A DNA stretch of 64,000 nt from Marinimicrobium hydrolyticum (GTDB lineage Bacteria; Pseudomonadota; Gammaproteobacteria; Pseudomonadales; Cellvibrionaceae). Numbering within the stretch: position 1 is the stretch's first letter; each line of letters starts with the position of its first letter. A program made the position numbers and the translations under genes. The DNA lies in assembly GCF_030848505.1 (NCBI RefSeq), contig NZ_JAVDDU010000001.1, positions 558,001-622,000 on the forward strand, in the 5' to 3' direction. Under the pieces are notes generated by a model. That model saw nothing but the letters and a program-made list of their open reading frames with translations, made no database searches and had not been told where the DNA came from. Shown here one piece after another: positions 16,395 to 24,243 of the stretch.

Positions 16395-17258
16395 GTGACT
16401 AATCAAGCCGAAAGCACCGTTGAACTGGAGGAGGGTACGGCCCTTGCGGAGGCCCCTCACGAGCAAGGGCACCCGAGCCAGGAAGAAATGCCCTTCGCCA
16501 TGGTTCATGGTAAGGCTTATACGCAGTTGCCTAAGGACTTGTACATTCCGCCGGAAGCGCTGGAAGTGTTTCTCGAAGCCTTCGAGGGACCCTTGGATTT
16601 GCTGCTGTACCTGATTCGACGCCAAAACATCGATATTCTCGATATCAATGTCTCCGAAATCACCTCTCAATACATGGCCTACGTGGAATTGATGGATGTG
16701 GCCCATTTCGAGCTGGCGGCCGAGTACCTGGTTATGGCGGCCATGCTGGCCGAGATTAAATCGCGCATGCTGCTCCCCCGTGCGCCCCATGAGGAAGAAG
16801 ACGAGGAGGATCCGCGCGCAGCGTTGATCCGCCGTCTACAGGAGTATGAGCGCTTCAAACAGGCGGCCGAGGACATCGATGAGCTGCCGCGGGTGGGTCG
16901 CGACGTTTTTCAGGCGAAGGCCCAAGCGCCAGATCGCAAGCTGACTCGCCCCGAGCCGGAAGTGGAACTGCAAGAGGTACTGTTGGCGCTGGGTGAAGTG
17001 CTGCGCCGAGCCGATATGTTTGAGAGCCATCATGTGGAGAAAGAAAAGCTATCGACTCGGGAGCGTATGGCCCAAGTGCTCGACCAGTTGGCAGAAAAGA
17101 ACTTTGTGCCCTTTGTAAGCTTGTTTCGGGTACAGGAAGGGCGTTTGGGTGTGGTGGTGACCTTTTTGGCGGTGATGGAGTTAATCAAGGAATCACTGGT
17201 AGAAATTGTTCAGGGTGAAGCCTTTGGGCCTATTCACGTTAAGGCTCGTGTTCAGTAG
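16395..17258 (+). CDS. scpA: Segregation and condensation protein A
   Basis: A 287-residue kleisin subunit of the Smc-ScpAB chromosome condensin, acting on the nucleoid. After an acidic N-terminal extension of about 50 residues, the family core begins with FEGPLDLLLYLIRRQNIDI and continues through EYLVMAAMLAEIKSRMLLP, with a C-terminal winged-helix stretch VPFVSLFRVQEGRLGVVVTF. The start is GTG. It is 48 bases ahead of scpB on the same strand, the usual pairing. No smc gene is in the window. Confidence 0.95.
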   Translation: MTNQAESTVELEEGTALAEAPHEQGHPSQEEMPFAMVHGKAYTQLPKDLYIPPEALEVFLEAFEGPLDLLLYLIRRQNIDILDINVSEITSQYMAYVELMDVAHFELAAEYLVMAAMLAEIKSRMLLPRAPHEEEDEEDPRAALIRRLQEYERFKQAAEDIDELPRVGRDVFQAKAQAPDRKLTRPEPEVELQEVLLALGEVLRRADMFESHHVEKEKLSTRERMAQVLDQLAEKNFVPFVSLFRVQEGRLGVVVTFLAVMELIKESLVEIVQGEAFGPIHVKARVQ

Positions 17259-17306
17259 GCAATACGGCCCCCGCCCGATTAATTGATTGAGAGTGTGTGA
17301 TAGACA

Positions 17307-18191
17307 ATGACCATGGAATCCAAGCAGCTGCGGAATATTATCGAAGGCGCGCTTCTGGCTGCGGGTGAGCCGCTGAGCCTGGCGCGACTGAATACGCTTT
17401 TTGAAGAGGACGCCGCGCCAGCCAAGGAAGAGTTGCTTGCCGCTCTGGAGCAGATTGGCGCCGATTGTGAAGATCGAGGCTTTGAACTCAAAGAGGTCGG
17501 GTCCGGCTGGCGCTTTCAAGTACGCGCCGAGACGGCACCCTGGGTCAACCGTCTGTGGGAGGAAAAGCCGCAAAAATATTCCCGTGCGGTGCTTGAGACT
17601 CTCGCCTTGGTGGCGTACCGTCAGCCCATCACCCGGGGCGATATTGAAGAAATTCGGGGCGTCGCGGTTAGCTCCCACATTATCAAGAGTCTGAGTGAGC
17701 GTGACTGGATCAAAGTGGTCGGTCATAGAGACGTACCGGGGCGCCCGGCGCTCTACGCCACAACCCGTCAGTTTTTGGATTATTTCAACCTGAAGAGCCT
17801 GGATGAGCTGCCTTCTTTAGGTGATATTCGCGACCTGGAGGAGATTAACAATCTGCTGGATTTGGGCGACGCCGCCTCAGATCAGCCATCGGACGAGCCA
17901 CAAGGAGAGGAAATGGACAATTCAGATCCGCACGCGGTTACCGATTCCCAAGACATTCCTGACGAGCCCGGTCAACCGGAACAACCGGAAATTCCTGAGC
18001 AGCCCGAGAAGCCAGAAGTGCCCGACGAGCCGGCGCCAGAGCCGGAAATCACCCCGGAGCCGGACAATCCGGAAATCCCGCGCCAGCCCGTAACCCCCGA
18101 GGCCCCTGAATCACCGGAAATACCGGAAGTAGGGCCAGAAGACACCGATCCCACCAAAACGGTGGATAGCGAGGAGCCCCACAGCGCGTAA
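17307..18191 (+). CDS. scpB: Segregation and condensation protein B with long Pro/Glu tail
   Basis: A 294-residue protein. Residues 1 to about 190 form the ScpB tandem winged-helix body, with [29 protein letters not shown] and [20 protein letters not shown]. The typical family length is about 180-200. The remaining 100 residues are a low-complexity acidic and proline-rich tail built on PE, EP and QPE units (from about [18 protein letters not shown] onward) and are probably disordered. ScpB binds ScpA and regulates Smc. The tail may extend outward from the complex; its function is unknown. The rluB start follows 14 bases later. Confidence 0.93.
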   Translation: MTMESKQLRNIIEGALLAAGEPLSLARLNTLFEEDAAPAKEELLAALEQIGADCEDRGFELKEVGSGWRFQVRAETAPWVNRLWEEKPQKYSRAVLETLALVAYRQPITRGDIEEIRGVAVSSHIIKSLSERDWIKVVGHRDVPGRPALYATTRQFLDYFNLKSLDELPSLGDIRDLEEINNLLDLGDAASDQPSDEPQGEEMDNSDPHAVTDSQDIPDEPGQPEQPEIPEQPEKPEVPDEPAPEPEITPEPDNPEIPRQPVTPEAPESPEIPEVGPEDTDPTKTVDSEEPHSA

Positions 18192-18205
18192 GTGCTGCCA
18201 CCCCT

Positions 18206-19111
18206 ATGACTAAGCAACCTCGTAGTAAATCAGCGAAGCCCGACGTTGAATCCCCTTCGTCGGATGAGAAGCTCCAAAAAGTTTTGGCGCGTGCCGGCCT
18301 CGGCTCGCGGCGTGAAATGGAGAAGATGATCGAAACCGGTCACGTTCAGGTAAACGGTCGCCCCGCGCGCCTGGGTGATCGCGTCACCGCCACAGACAAG
18401 ATTTTTTTCCGCGGCCAACGGATCCTGGTCAGTCAGCAGGTGCCGCGCCGTCGGGTACTTCTGTACAACAAGCCAGAAGGGGAAATCTGTTCCCGTTCCG
18501 ACCCCGAAGGCCGGCGTACCGTATTTGACAGCCTGCCGTCCCTAAAAGGCGAGCGCTGGGTCTCCGTTGGGCGTTTGGACTTCAATACCAGCGGACTCCT
18601 GTTGTTTACCAATGATGGCGAGTTGGCCAACAAACTGATGCATCCCTCGTCCGTGATCGATCGGGAATACTTGGTGCGTATCCAGGGCCACGTCGATGAT
18701 GAAATGAAACGGCAACTTCTGGAAGGGGTGCTGCTGGACGATGGCGTGGCGCGCTTTACCGATATCGTGGAAGGCGCCGGGGAGGGCCAAAACCGCTGGT
18801 TTTACTGCGTGGTTATGGAAGGTCGAAACCGGGAGGTTCGCCGTTTATGGGAATCTCAGGGCGTGAAAGTCAGCCGGCTAAAGCGCGTGCGGTACGGTAA
18901 TATTTTTATCCCTTCCCATGTCCGCGTGGGTCAATGGACGGACTTGAACGACAAGGAAATTCGAGATTTGTGCATGACCGCTGGGCTCGACGATCTGCCT
19001 AAAGTCAAAGCGCCCACGCCGGAAGAAAAGCGCCAACGTGAACGTCACGAAAAACGTTTGCGCTCCTCAACCGGTCGACCCCCGCGTAAGCCACCAGCCC
19101 GTAAAGTCTGA
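18206..19111 (+). CDS. rluB: 23S rRNA pseudouridine(2605) synthase
   Basis: A 301-residue RsuA/RluB-type pseudouridine synthase. An S4 RNA-binding domain (about 25-75, [19 protein letters not shown]) is followed by the catalytic domain with [20 protein letters not shown], where the aspartate in GRLD is the nucleophile, and [16 protein letters not shown]. The C-terminus is a basic Arg/Lys/Pro tail typical of RluB. It follows scpB closely, as in many gammaproteobacteria, and ends at a strong hairpin shared with the convergent diguanylate cyclase gene. Confidence 0.92.
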   Translation: MTKQPRSKSAKPDVESPSSDEKLQKVLARAGLGSRREMEKMIETGHVQVNGRPARLGDRVTATDKIFFRGQRILVSQQVPRRRVLLYNKPEGEICSRSDPEGRRTVFDSLPSLKGERWVSVGRLDFNTSGLLLFTNDGELANKLMHPSSVIDREYLVRIQGHVDDEMKRQLLEGVLLDDGVARFTDIVEGAGEGQNRWFYCVVMEGRNREVRRLWESQGVKVSRLKRVRYGNIFIPSHVRVGQWTDLNDKEIRDLCMTAGLDDLPKVKAPTPEEKRQRERHEKRLRSSTGRPPRKPPARKV

Positions 19112-19117
19112 TATTAA

Positions 19118-19142
19118 CCTGCCCGGTTCATGACCGGGCAGG
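19118..19142. terminator. Convergent hairpin between rluB and the GGDEF gene
   Basis: CCTGCCCGGT (19118-19127) and ACCGGGCAGG (19133-19142) form a perfect 10-bp stem with a 5-base loop. It lies 6 bases after the rluB stop and 5 bases after the stop of the opposing gene, so it can serve both directions. T-runs on either side are weak. Confidence 0.75.
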
Positions 19143-19147
19143 CGTGT

Positions 19148-20068
19148 TTAACTGGCGTGTTCAGCCAGAGCGCCGCTCTCCGTCTTAATGCAGTTGCGGC
19201 CGTGGGCTTTGGCTTTATAAAGCGCTCGGTCGGCACGTTCAAACAGGGCGTCCACGTGTTCTTGCTGACCGGCGTTTCGGGTACTGATGCCGATGCTGAC
19301 GCTGATACCCGGTTGCGCGTCAGTGGGTAGGGCGTTCACCTCCGCACGGATTCGTTCGGCGATGATTCTCGCCCCTTCCTGATGAGTGTTGCTTAGCAAC
19401 ACTACGAACTCCTCCCCACCATAGCGGAAACTCATGTCCGTCGAACGGCACACGTTTTTGATGGTGTCCGCAACTTGACGCAAAATCTGATCGCCATAGC
19501 TGTGACCCAAACTGTCGTTGATGCGTTTGAAGTGATCCAGGTCGATGGCGAGCAGAGACAGCTCGCGTTGATGACGCTCCGCCAATTGCAGTTCCCGATG
19601 CAGGGTATTGTCCAGAGCAGCGCGATTACCCAAGCCGGTTAGCGTATCTACCAGCGCCAGGCGCATGGCATTGTGGTAGTTCAAGGCATTGCGTAAGGGA
19701 AACACCACAGTACCAAGGAGCTCTTCCAGTACTCGGCGCTCACTTTCGCTGAAGCGCCGGTCGCGGCTGAAAATCAGCTGCCCCAGCGTTGTTTGCTCGC
19801 AGGTTAGGCTGTAATCACACCGGTGCCGCCCCGAGCTGCCAAACACCTCTCTCTCGCCGCACTCTGCGGGCAGGTACTCGAGGCCTGTGACGGAGACGAA
19901 GTTGGGGAGTTGGTTGAAAAACAACTGGAGAATTTTTTGGCAGCTTAAAGTGGTTTGCAGACTTCTGGCTAGCGCGAGGTGCGCTAGGGCTGTGTCGGCT
20001 ACCGATGGTTCTTCCCTACTACTATTGGTGGAAGGGTAGGAGGAGAGACCGTGCAGCTCTTTAGCCAT
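19148..20068 (-). CDS. GGDEF diguanylate cyclase with N-terminal GAF-like region
   Basis: A 306-residue protein. The C-terminal GGDEF domain (about 135-300) has the active-site form RYGGEEFVVLL, the substrate motif DHFKRINDSLGH and the family start DTLTGLGNR. An RSTD sequence five residues before GGEEF fits the inhibitory I-site RxxD. The first 130 residues lack membrane segments and look like a GAF-type sensor. It should therefore make cyclic di-GMP in the cytoplasm. Repeat elements A and B lie 358-791 bases upstream in sense orientation, between this gene and cpxA. Confidence 0.92.
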   Translation of the reverse strand: MAKELHGLSSYPSTNSSREEPSVADTALAHLALARSLQTTLSCQKILQLFFNQLPNFVSVTGLEYLPAECGEREVFGSSGRHRCDYSLTCEQTTLGQLIFSRDRRFSESERRVLEELLGTVVFPLRNALNYHNAMRLALVDTLTGLGNRAALDNTLHRELQLAERHQRELSLLAIDLDHFKRINDSLGHSYGDQILRQVADTIKNVCRSTDMSFRYGGEEFVVLLSNTHQEGARIIAERIRAEVNALPTDAQPGISVSIGISTRNAGQQEHVDALFERADRALYKAKAHGRNCIKTESGALAEHAS

Positions 20069-20338
20069 GGAATTATCCCGTTCTTGTTTGTTTTTTGCTG
20101 GTTTCCTAAAGCCCGCAGTGACCTAATTGGAAGTCGCGGATCGGTCCCAATGCTGAACAGTGTTATTTCTTCCGGAACTGCTCAAAGTCGCCTTGGAGTA
20201 TTCTCAGGTGGATATACAGCAAAATGGCGGCCAACTCTGCTTTTTATAAAAAAAGAGTATAGTTATCAGTATGTTAAAAGGGTTGTGGATTGATTTCAAG
20301 GATTGGCGCGACATAAGCTTGGCGTAGTTTTGGCCGCC

Positions 20339-20361
20339 AGGCGGAATAATCTTGCCGCCTG
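20339..20361. other. 7-bp hairpin in the dgc upstream region
   Basis: CAGGCGG (20339-20345) pairs perfectly with CCGCCTG (20355-20361) around an A/T-rich loop. It sits in the otherwise featureless 20069-20410 stretch between the GGDEF gene and the repeat block. It could be a terminator or regulatory stem; no U-run is present on either side. Confidence 0.35.
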
Positions 20362-20425
20362 TCAAAGAATTGTCGGGGTTTAGGAAAGCATGATTAGCTT
20401 AAAGATTCTCCATGAACGCTGGGAG

Positions 20426-20530
20426 GGGGCGATTGGGTAAGCTATTCCGTAAACGCGGTGGATACATCCTTGTAGCTCCCGCGCACCTTCCATGGCGCGA
20501 GGGTTACGGAACAGCTTCCCCAACCACCCC
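20426..20530 (-). repeat. Hairpin repeat A (GGA-tip strand is minus)
   Basis: The outer arms 20426-20452 and 20504-20530 are complementary at 23 of 27 positions. Inside, the core on the plus strand reads GGATACATCCTTGTAGCTCC and forms a hairpin TACA/TGTA; a second hairpin has a TTCCAT tip between CC and GG. On the minus strand the tips read AGGA and ATGGAA, and the core UACAAGGAUGU matches 11 of 12 positions of the CsrA selection consensus. Confidence 0.85.
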
Positions 20531-20754
20531 TGGTGCCTGTAGAGGTTGTTTGTGCTACGTCGGGTTGGGTTGTGGAGATGCTGTAAAACTTCGTAGGTCG
20601 TTAAAGGCACAGACGAGGGCCACCGCGCTTCCGAAACTCCGCCCCTGTAGCCGCCGGTACTCAACGGTACGCTGAGCTAACTAATTGAACCCTTTCAGGG
20701 TAAAGCACGATATGCCCATAGGTTCTCCATTTGGCGACTCATGAACGCTGACAG

Positions 20755-20859
20755 GGGGTGGTTGGGTAAGCTATTCCGTAAACGCGGTGGATACATCCTT
20801 GTAGTTCCCGCGCGCCTTCCATGGCGCGAGGGTTACGGAATAGCTTCCCCAACCACCCC
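20755..20859 (-). repeat. Hairpin repeat B (GGA-tip strand is minus)
   Basis: The outer arms 20755-20781 and 20833-20859 match at 26 of 27 positions. The interior is nearly the same as repeat A, with the TACA-TCCT-TGTA core hairpin and a stronger second hairpin CGCGCC-TTCCAT-GGCGCG. Sequence differences from A restore rather than disrupt pairing in the outer stem. Minus-strand tips are AGGA and ATGGAA. Confidence 0.88.
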
Positions 20860-20956
20860 TGGTGCCTATAGAGATTGTTGGTGCTAAGACTCGGGTTGAG
20901 TTGGGGTGAATCTTTTGAACTTCGTAGGTCGCTAGAGGCACAGAGGCGGATGCAGG

Positions 20957-21087
20957 GGGCGGAGTTTTGGAACCTTCGCGTCATGGCGACTGCATGGATG
21001 CAGGAGGTAGGGCAACGGAAGAACAGTTGCCGCAATGGCGCGCAGGAGCCACACGGACGTGTTCACCGCGTTTCCGAAACTCCGCCC
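20957..21087 (+). repeat. Hairpin repeat C, inverted relative to A and B
   Basis: The outer arms GGGCGGAGTTTTGGAA (20957-20972) and TTCCGAAACTCCGCCC (21072-21087) match at 15 of 16. Arm sequence is unrelated to A/B. The core, next to the right arm, reads on the minus strand CGCGGTGAACACGTCCGTGT, clearly the same family. Plus-strand hairpins include CTGCA-TGGA-TGCAG, GGCAAC-loop-GTTGCC with GGA in the loop, and ACAC-GGAC-GTGT. A truncated relative is at about 20616-20643. Confidence 0.8.
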
Positions 21088-21146
21088 GCTGTAGCCGTCG
21101 GTCTTCAGATTTACGATGAACTATGAACAAGCTCAAGTCAGCGCAG

Positions 21147-22550
21147 CTACTGGGCTTCTTCTTCCGCGGGTAGGAAGACGCTAACGCACAGGCCGCCTTC
21201 CGGCAGGTTGCGGGCCTCTATGCTTCCTTGATGCAGCGCTACGCTGCGCTGGGCGATGGCTAGGCCCAACCCGTAGCCGCCGCTTTCCCGGTTGCGAGCT
21301 TCGTCGGTGCGATAGAAAGGTTGAAAGATATCTTCCAAACTCTCTTCAGGAACCCCGGGTCCGGTATCGCAAATGGCGACTAAGTAGGCTTTTTTGTTTG
21401 GGACGAAGCTAAGCTCCACCCGAATTTCTGAATCACGGCTGGTGTAATGGACGGCATTGCGCAGAATATTTTCAAAGACGCCTACCAGCATATTGCCGTG
21501 CGTGGCCACCAAGGCTTCACCCAAATCGGTCAGCACCAGCAAGCGCACTTTTTTGCGTTCGGCTTCACCCTGGTAGTTTTCCACCAGCGTGTCGAGTAGC
21601 GAACGCAAATCCAAAGTGTCATCCAACTCCCAGCTGCCACTTTCGTGAACGGGCAGTGCCAAGATATCGGAGATGACATCGCCTAAATAATCAGCGGCTT
21701 TTTTCACCCGATCCAGCTCCCGGTCGACGCTACCGTCGCTGCGTTGTTTGGCGAGTCCCAGCGCTACTTGTAGTCGGGCGAGTGGCGAGCGCAATTCATG
21801 GGAGACGTCCTTGATCAGCCGTTTTTGCTCAAACATGGCTCTTTCGAGGCGCTCGGTCATGTGATCGAAATCGAGTCCCAAACGGGCAATTTCGTCTCTG
21901 CGGCCGGCGAGTTGAGGACTTACCCGAACGCTCAGATCACCGTTGGCGATACGATGAGTGGCTTTTTGCAGGGTATTAATGCCCCGAGAGAAGAAGCGGG
22001 CCAAGAAGAAACAGGCAAAGCCACAGATTAAAATCGACACCAGCAGAAGCGGCCAGATGTTGCGCAGGAATAGTTGTTGAATGACATCGACGTCCCTGGC
22101 CTGATCGGCTGTGGAGGAGAGGGTGACGACCTTCACTCGTTCACCATCATTGAGGGACAAGTAACGGCCGAAAATTTTTCGATGCTCGTCAGTCACCTTG
22201 CCAAAAGGACTGTCTTCAGTGAGTCGCGGGAGCAGCTCAACGACGCCCGGTGGCAGGGGGCGGCCCAGCAGGTCCTCTTCCTGGGCATTCACAATATAAA
22301 AATATTGAGTGGACCACACGGGCATAGCTTCCATATCGCCAGCCAGCTCGGTGGTGTTGCGATTGATGGCCGAACCGACCATTTGAAACAGCAGCCGGCG
22401 GGCCGGCTCGTATTCGCGGTCGTATTGATGCTTGTGCAGCTTGCGATCCGGGGTCAGGTCAAACCAGTGCACAATGACATTGGTAGACACAATGATCAGC
22501 GCCGTGATGACCCAGAAGGTGAAAAAGATTTTTAGGTACAGTCGTGTCAT
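21147..22550 (-). CDS. cpxA: CpxA-like sensor histidine kinase
   Basis: A 467-residue inner-membrane sensor. Membrane segment one is at about 8-28, a periplasmic domain follows to about 165, then segment two (about 168-190), a HAMP linker (RISNGDLSVRV-like, 205-255), the dimerisation/phosphoacceptor helix LIKDVSHELRSPLARLQVAL with the histidine in SHE, and an HATPase domain with N-box FENILRNAVHYT and GxG boxes CDTGPGVPEE and GYGLGLAI. The order and spacing are those of CpxA, the envelope-stress kinase. It overlaps cpxR by 4 bases. No cpxP gene is visible nearby. Confidence 0.88.
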   Translation of the reverse strand: MTRLYLKIFFTFWVITALIIVSTNVIVHWFDLTPDRKLHKHQYDREYEPARRLLFQMVGSAINRNTTELAGDMEAMPVWSTQYFYIVNAQEEDLLGRPLPPGVVELLPRLTEDSPFGKVTDEHRKIFGRYLSLNDGERVKVVTLSSTADQARDVDVIQQLFLRNIWPLLLVSILICGFACFFLARFFSRGINTLQKATHRIANGDLSVRVSPQLAGRRDEIARLGLDFDHMTERLERAMFEQKRLIKDVSHELRSPLARLQVALGLAKQRSDGSVDRELDRVKKAADYLGDVISDILALPVHESGSWELDDTLDLRSLLDTLVENYQGEAERKKVRLLVLTDLGEALVATHGNMLVGVFENILRNAVHYTSRDSEIRVELSFVPNKKAYLVAICDTGPGVPEESLEDIFQPFYRTDEARNRESGGYGLGLAIAQRSVALHQGSIEARNLPEGGLCVSVFLPAEEEAQ

Positions 22551-23251
22551 TGGGTGCTGTTGTCGCTGACAGTAAGCATGTAGCCGGCACCCCGGACATT
22601 GATGATCAGGTCCTTGTGAGCACCGGCGGCGGTAAGCTTTTTGCGAATATTGCTGACATGAACATCTATACTGCGGTCATAGGGCGTCAACTTCCGGTTG
22701 AGCGCCTGCTCAGTAAGTTCTTGTTTGCCAATCACTTTGCCCGCCTGGCGCACCAAAAGTTCCAGAACGCTGAATTCTGTGCCGGTTAGGGGGATCTCGA
22801 TATCCTGCCAGGTGGTGGTACGGCTGCCCAAATGCAGGCTGATGCCTTCGGCATTGAGACGTTCGGCAGAGCTGCCCGTGGGCGTGTGCGGGGAGGTGCG
22901 ACGCAATACGGCGCGCACTCGGGCCACCAGTTCACGGGGGTCACAGGGTTTGGGGAGGTAGTCGTCGGCGCCGATCTCCAGGCCTACAACACGATCAATG
23001 GTGTCGCCTTTGGCGGTGAGCATCAAAACTGGGGTGCTGTACTGTTGGCGCAGTTCTTTGAGTACTTCAAATCCGCTGCGAATAGGAAGCATTACGTCCA
23101 AGATTATGACGGCGTAGGGCGCTTTATTCACTTGTTCCAACGCAGCTTGGCCGTCGTGTGCCAAGTCGACACTAAAGCCCTCGGCGGTGAGGTATTCCTG
23201 CAAGAGCTGACAGAGCTCTTGGTCGTCATCTATCAGTAACAGCTTGGCCAT
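22547..23251 (-). CDS. cpxR: CpxR-like OmpR-family response regulator
   Basis: A 234-residue regulator. The receiver domain (1-120) has the acid pair in IDDDQELCQLL, the phosphoacceptor aspartate in VIILDVMLP, threonine in MLTAKGD and lysine in YLPKPCDPREL. The C-terminal winged-helix DNA-binding domain (about 130-230) includes TGTEFSVLELLVRQAGKVIGK and the RSIDVHVSNIRKKL recognition helix. It would activate envelope-stress genes once phosphorylated by the adjacent kinase. A GTTAA direct repeat with CpxR-like spacing lies about 85 bases upstream. Confidence 0.9.
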   Translation of the reverse strand: MAKLLLIDDDQELCQLLQEYLTAEGFSVDLAHDGQAALEQVNKAPYAVIILDVMLPIRSGFEVLKELRQQYSTPVLMLTAKGDTIDRVVGLEIGADDYLPKPCDPRELVARVRAVLRRTSPHTPTGSSAERLNAEGISLHLGSRTTTWQDIEIPLTGTEFSVLELLVRQAGKVIGKQELTEQALNRKLTPYDRSIDVHVSNIRKKLTAAGAHKDLIINVRGAGYMLTVSDNSTQ

Positions 23252-23335
23252 AACCTACCCGTGTTGTCATAATTTGGCATTCACCGAAGCAAGTGTGCTA
23301 CAGACTGTCGGTGCTGTCATGACTTGCGGTGGCAT

Positions 23336-23350
23336 TTAACCATTCTTAAC
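23336..23350 (-). promoter_or_regulatory. Candidate CpxR-type direct repeat upstream of cpxR
   Basis: On the minus strand the sequence reads GTTAA-N5-GTTAA. The E. coli CpxR box is GTAAA-N5-GTAAA, so spacing is identical and each half differs at one base. Its place 85-99 bases before the cpxR start fits autoregulation. Confidence 0.4.
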
Positions 23351-23491
23351 ACAGGTCTGCTACTTGTCCGCCTTTAGGCTTGGGTCGATTGGGTTCGCCG
23401 GTCGGAGGGTGCAACTTAGCTTTCCCGGCTCAATTCTCTTAATTGGCACGCTGGGTCTGACGGAAAGTTTTGTACTTTAGTTGAGCGCTAC

Positions 23492-23588
23492 GGGTGGGTT
23501 AGGTACTCCCAGACACGCCGTAAACCCTTCCCTGGGGGCTTGACGCAGACGTCCTGTCTGCGACAGTCCGGGAGCACCTAACCCACCC
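23492..23588 (-). repeat. Hairpin repeat D (GGA-tip strand is minus)
   Basis: The outer arms 23492-23514 and 23566-23588 pair at all but two positions (GGGTGGGTTAGGT and its complement at the base). The core hairpin has become CCC-TTCC-..GGG instead of TACA/TGTA, a compensatory change. The second hairpin is a perfect GCAGAC-GTCCT-GTCTGC. On the minus strand the tips read AGGGAA and AGGAC. It lies 241 bases before cpxR, in its sense direction. Confidence 0.85.
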
Positions 23589-23796
23589 TCCGCTGTGCCA
23601 CTTTGCTAAATCCGGGAGATTAGGAAATTGGTATTCTAAGCAGCAGGGTGGAGCAATCAAAGCAACCAGAACCAAGAGCTTAGCGGCACCAATCGGTTCG
23701 AAGGGTTAGGGGAGTTACCTCCGGGACCGTCCTCAACACATTCGATCAAAGTACTGGGCTCATCGTTCGAAGCCTCCATTGCTGAATGTGGCGCAG

Positions 23797-23836
23797 GTAG
23801 ATTGTTGGGTTTCGCAAGCTCAACCCAACCTACGCG
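23797..23836. repeat. Short GTTGGGTT palindromic repeat
   Basis: GTTGGGTT and AACCCAAC form an 8-bp stem around TCGCAAGCTC, flanked by GTAG and CTAC-type ends. I recall very similar intergenic palindromes from many proteobacterial genomes; that is memory, not a search. It lies inside the 318-bp segment between repeats D and E. Confidence 0.6.
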
Positions 23837-23934
23837 ATAGGAATTACAATGGTTTCGCAGAGATCGGCTGGGCTTGTAGCCAGAACTCCTCACGACATCT
23901 TATTTCCCCAAGTCCTTAAGAGTGGCACAGCGGA

Positions 23935-24047
23935 GAGTGGGGTAGGTGCTCCCGGACTGTCGCCGACATGGAGGTCGCGGTGCGGCGTTCCGACGCCAAG
24001 TCTACAAGGACGTATTTACGGCGTGTCCGGGTGTACCTACCCCACTC
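23935..24047 (+). repeat. Hairpin repeat E (GGA-tip strand is plus)
   Basis: The outer arms 23935-23957 and 24025-24047 match at 21 of 23 and resemble those of D. On the plus strand, CGAC-ATGGAG-GTCG and TAC-AAGGAC-GTA present six-base loops of the ANGGAN form. An extra hairpin GGCGT/ACGCC is inserted between them. It is oriented oppositely to D and lies 196 bases before the flavodoxin start, in its sense direction. Confidence 0.85.
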
Positions 24048-24243
24048 GTAGCACTCGGCTAAAGCACAAAACTTTCCGCCGGACCCAGGGTGACTGCCTT
24101 AATCAAAGTTCTAACTCCCGGACCGTCCCAGATAAGAGGTCTGAAAAACAAGGAACCCTTTGAATACTCGATAGGTAGGACTCTTGCGTGGTTCCGGCAA
24201 TATTGGGAGAATCCGCACTCTGTTCAGGAGGCGTGAGGTAACT

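Larger units (their letters stand above)
20411..21103. repeat. Tandem duplication of a repeat-bearing intergenic unit
   Basis: Two related units, about 20411-20660 and 20740-21103, fill the gap between cpxA and the GGDEF gene. Both begin with CATGAACGCTG, contain a large hairpin element (A or B), then similar spacer (CTTCGTAGGTCG, GGCACAGA), and end with CCGAAACTCCGCCC then CTGTAGCCG. The second unit keeps a complete inverted element (C). The first keeps only the end of it (about 20616-20643). This reads as duplication followed by deletion in unit one. No coding potential is seen. Confidence 0.85.
23451..24088. repeat. Composite structure: inverted repeat units flanking a 318-bp segment
   Basis: The left unit (23451-23602) and right unit (23921-24088) are inverted copies. 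Shared landmarks in order are CTGGGTC, CGGAAAGTTTTGT, the hairpin element (D or E), and CTCCGCTGTGCCACT as the inner edge. The enclosed segment 23603-23920 has no convincing gene. It contains a short GTTGGGTT/AACCCAAC palindrome. The layout resembles a non-autonomous mobile element with long inverted ends, but I see no flanking target duplication. Confidence 0.7.

Noticed and set aside
20426-20859. Large hairpins A and B as simple transcription terminators
   Set aside because: They lack U-runs, contain a conserved branched interior, and relatives lie between divergent genes where terminators are not needed. A terminator role for some copies is still possible.
20411-21103. CRISPR-like array
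   Set aside because: Only two long units are present, they are palindromic and about 250-360 bases long, and there are no short repeats with unique spacers or cas genes.
23603-23920. Possible small gene between inverted units D and E
   Set aside because: Open frames there are short, have no ribosome-binding site, and read through the palindromic repeats.
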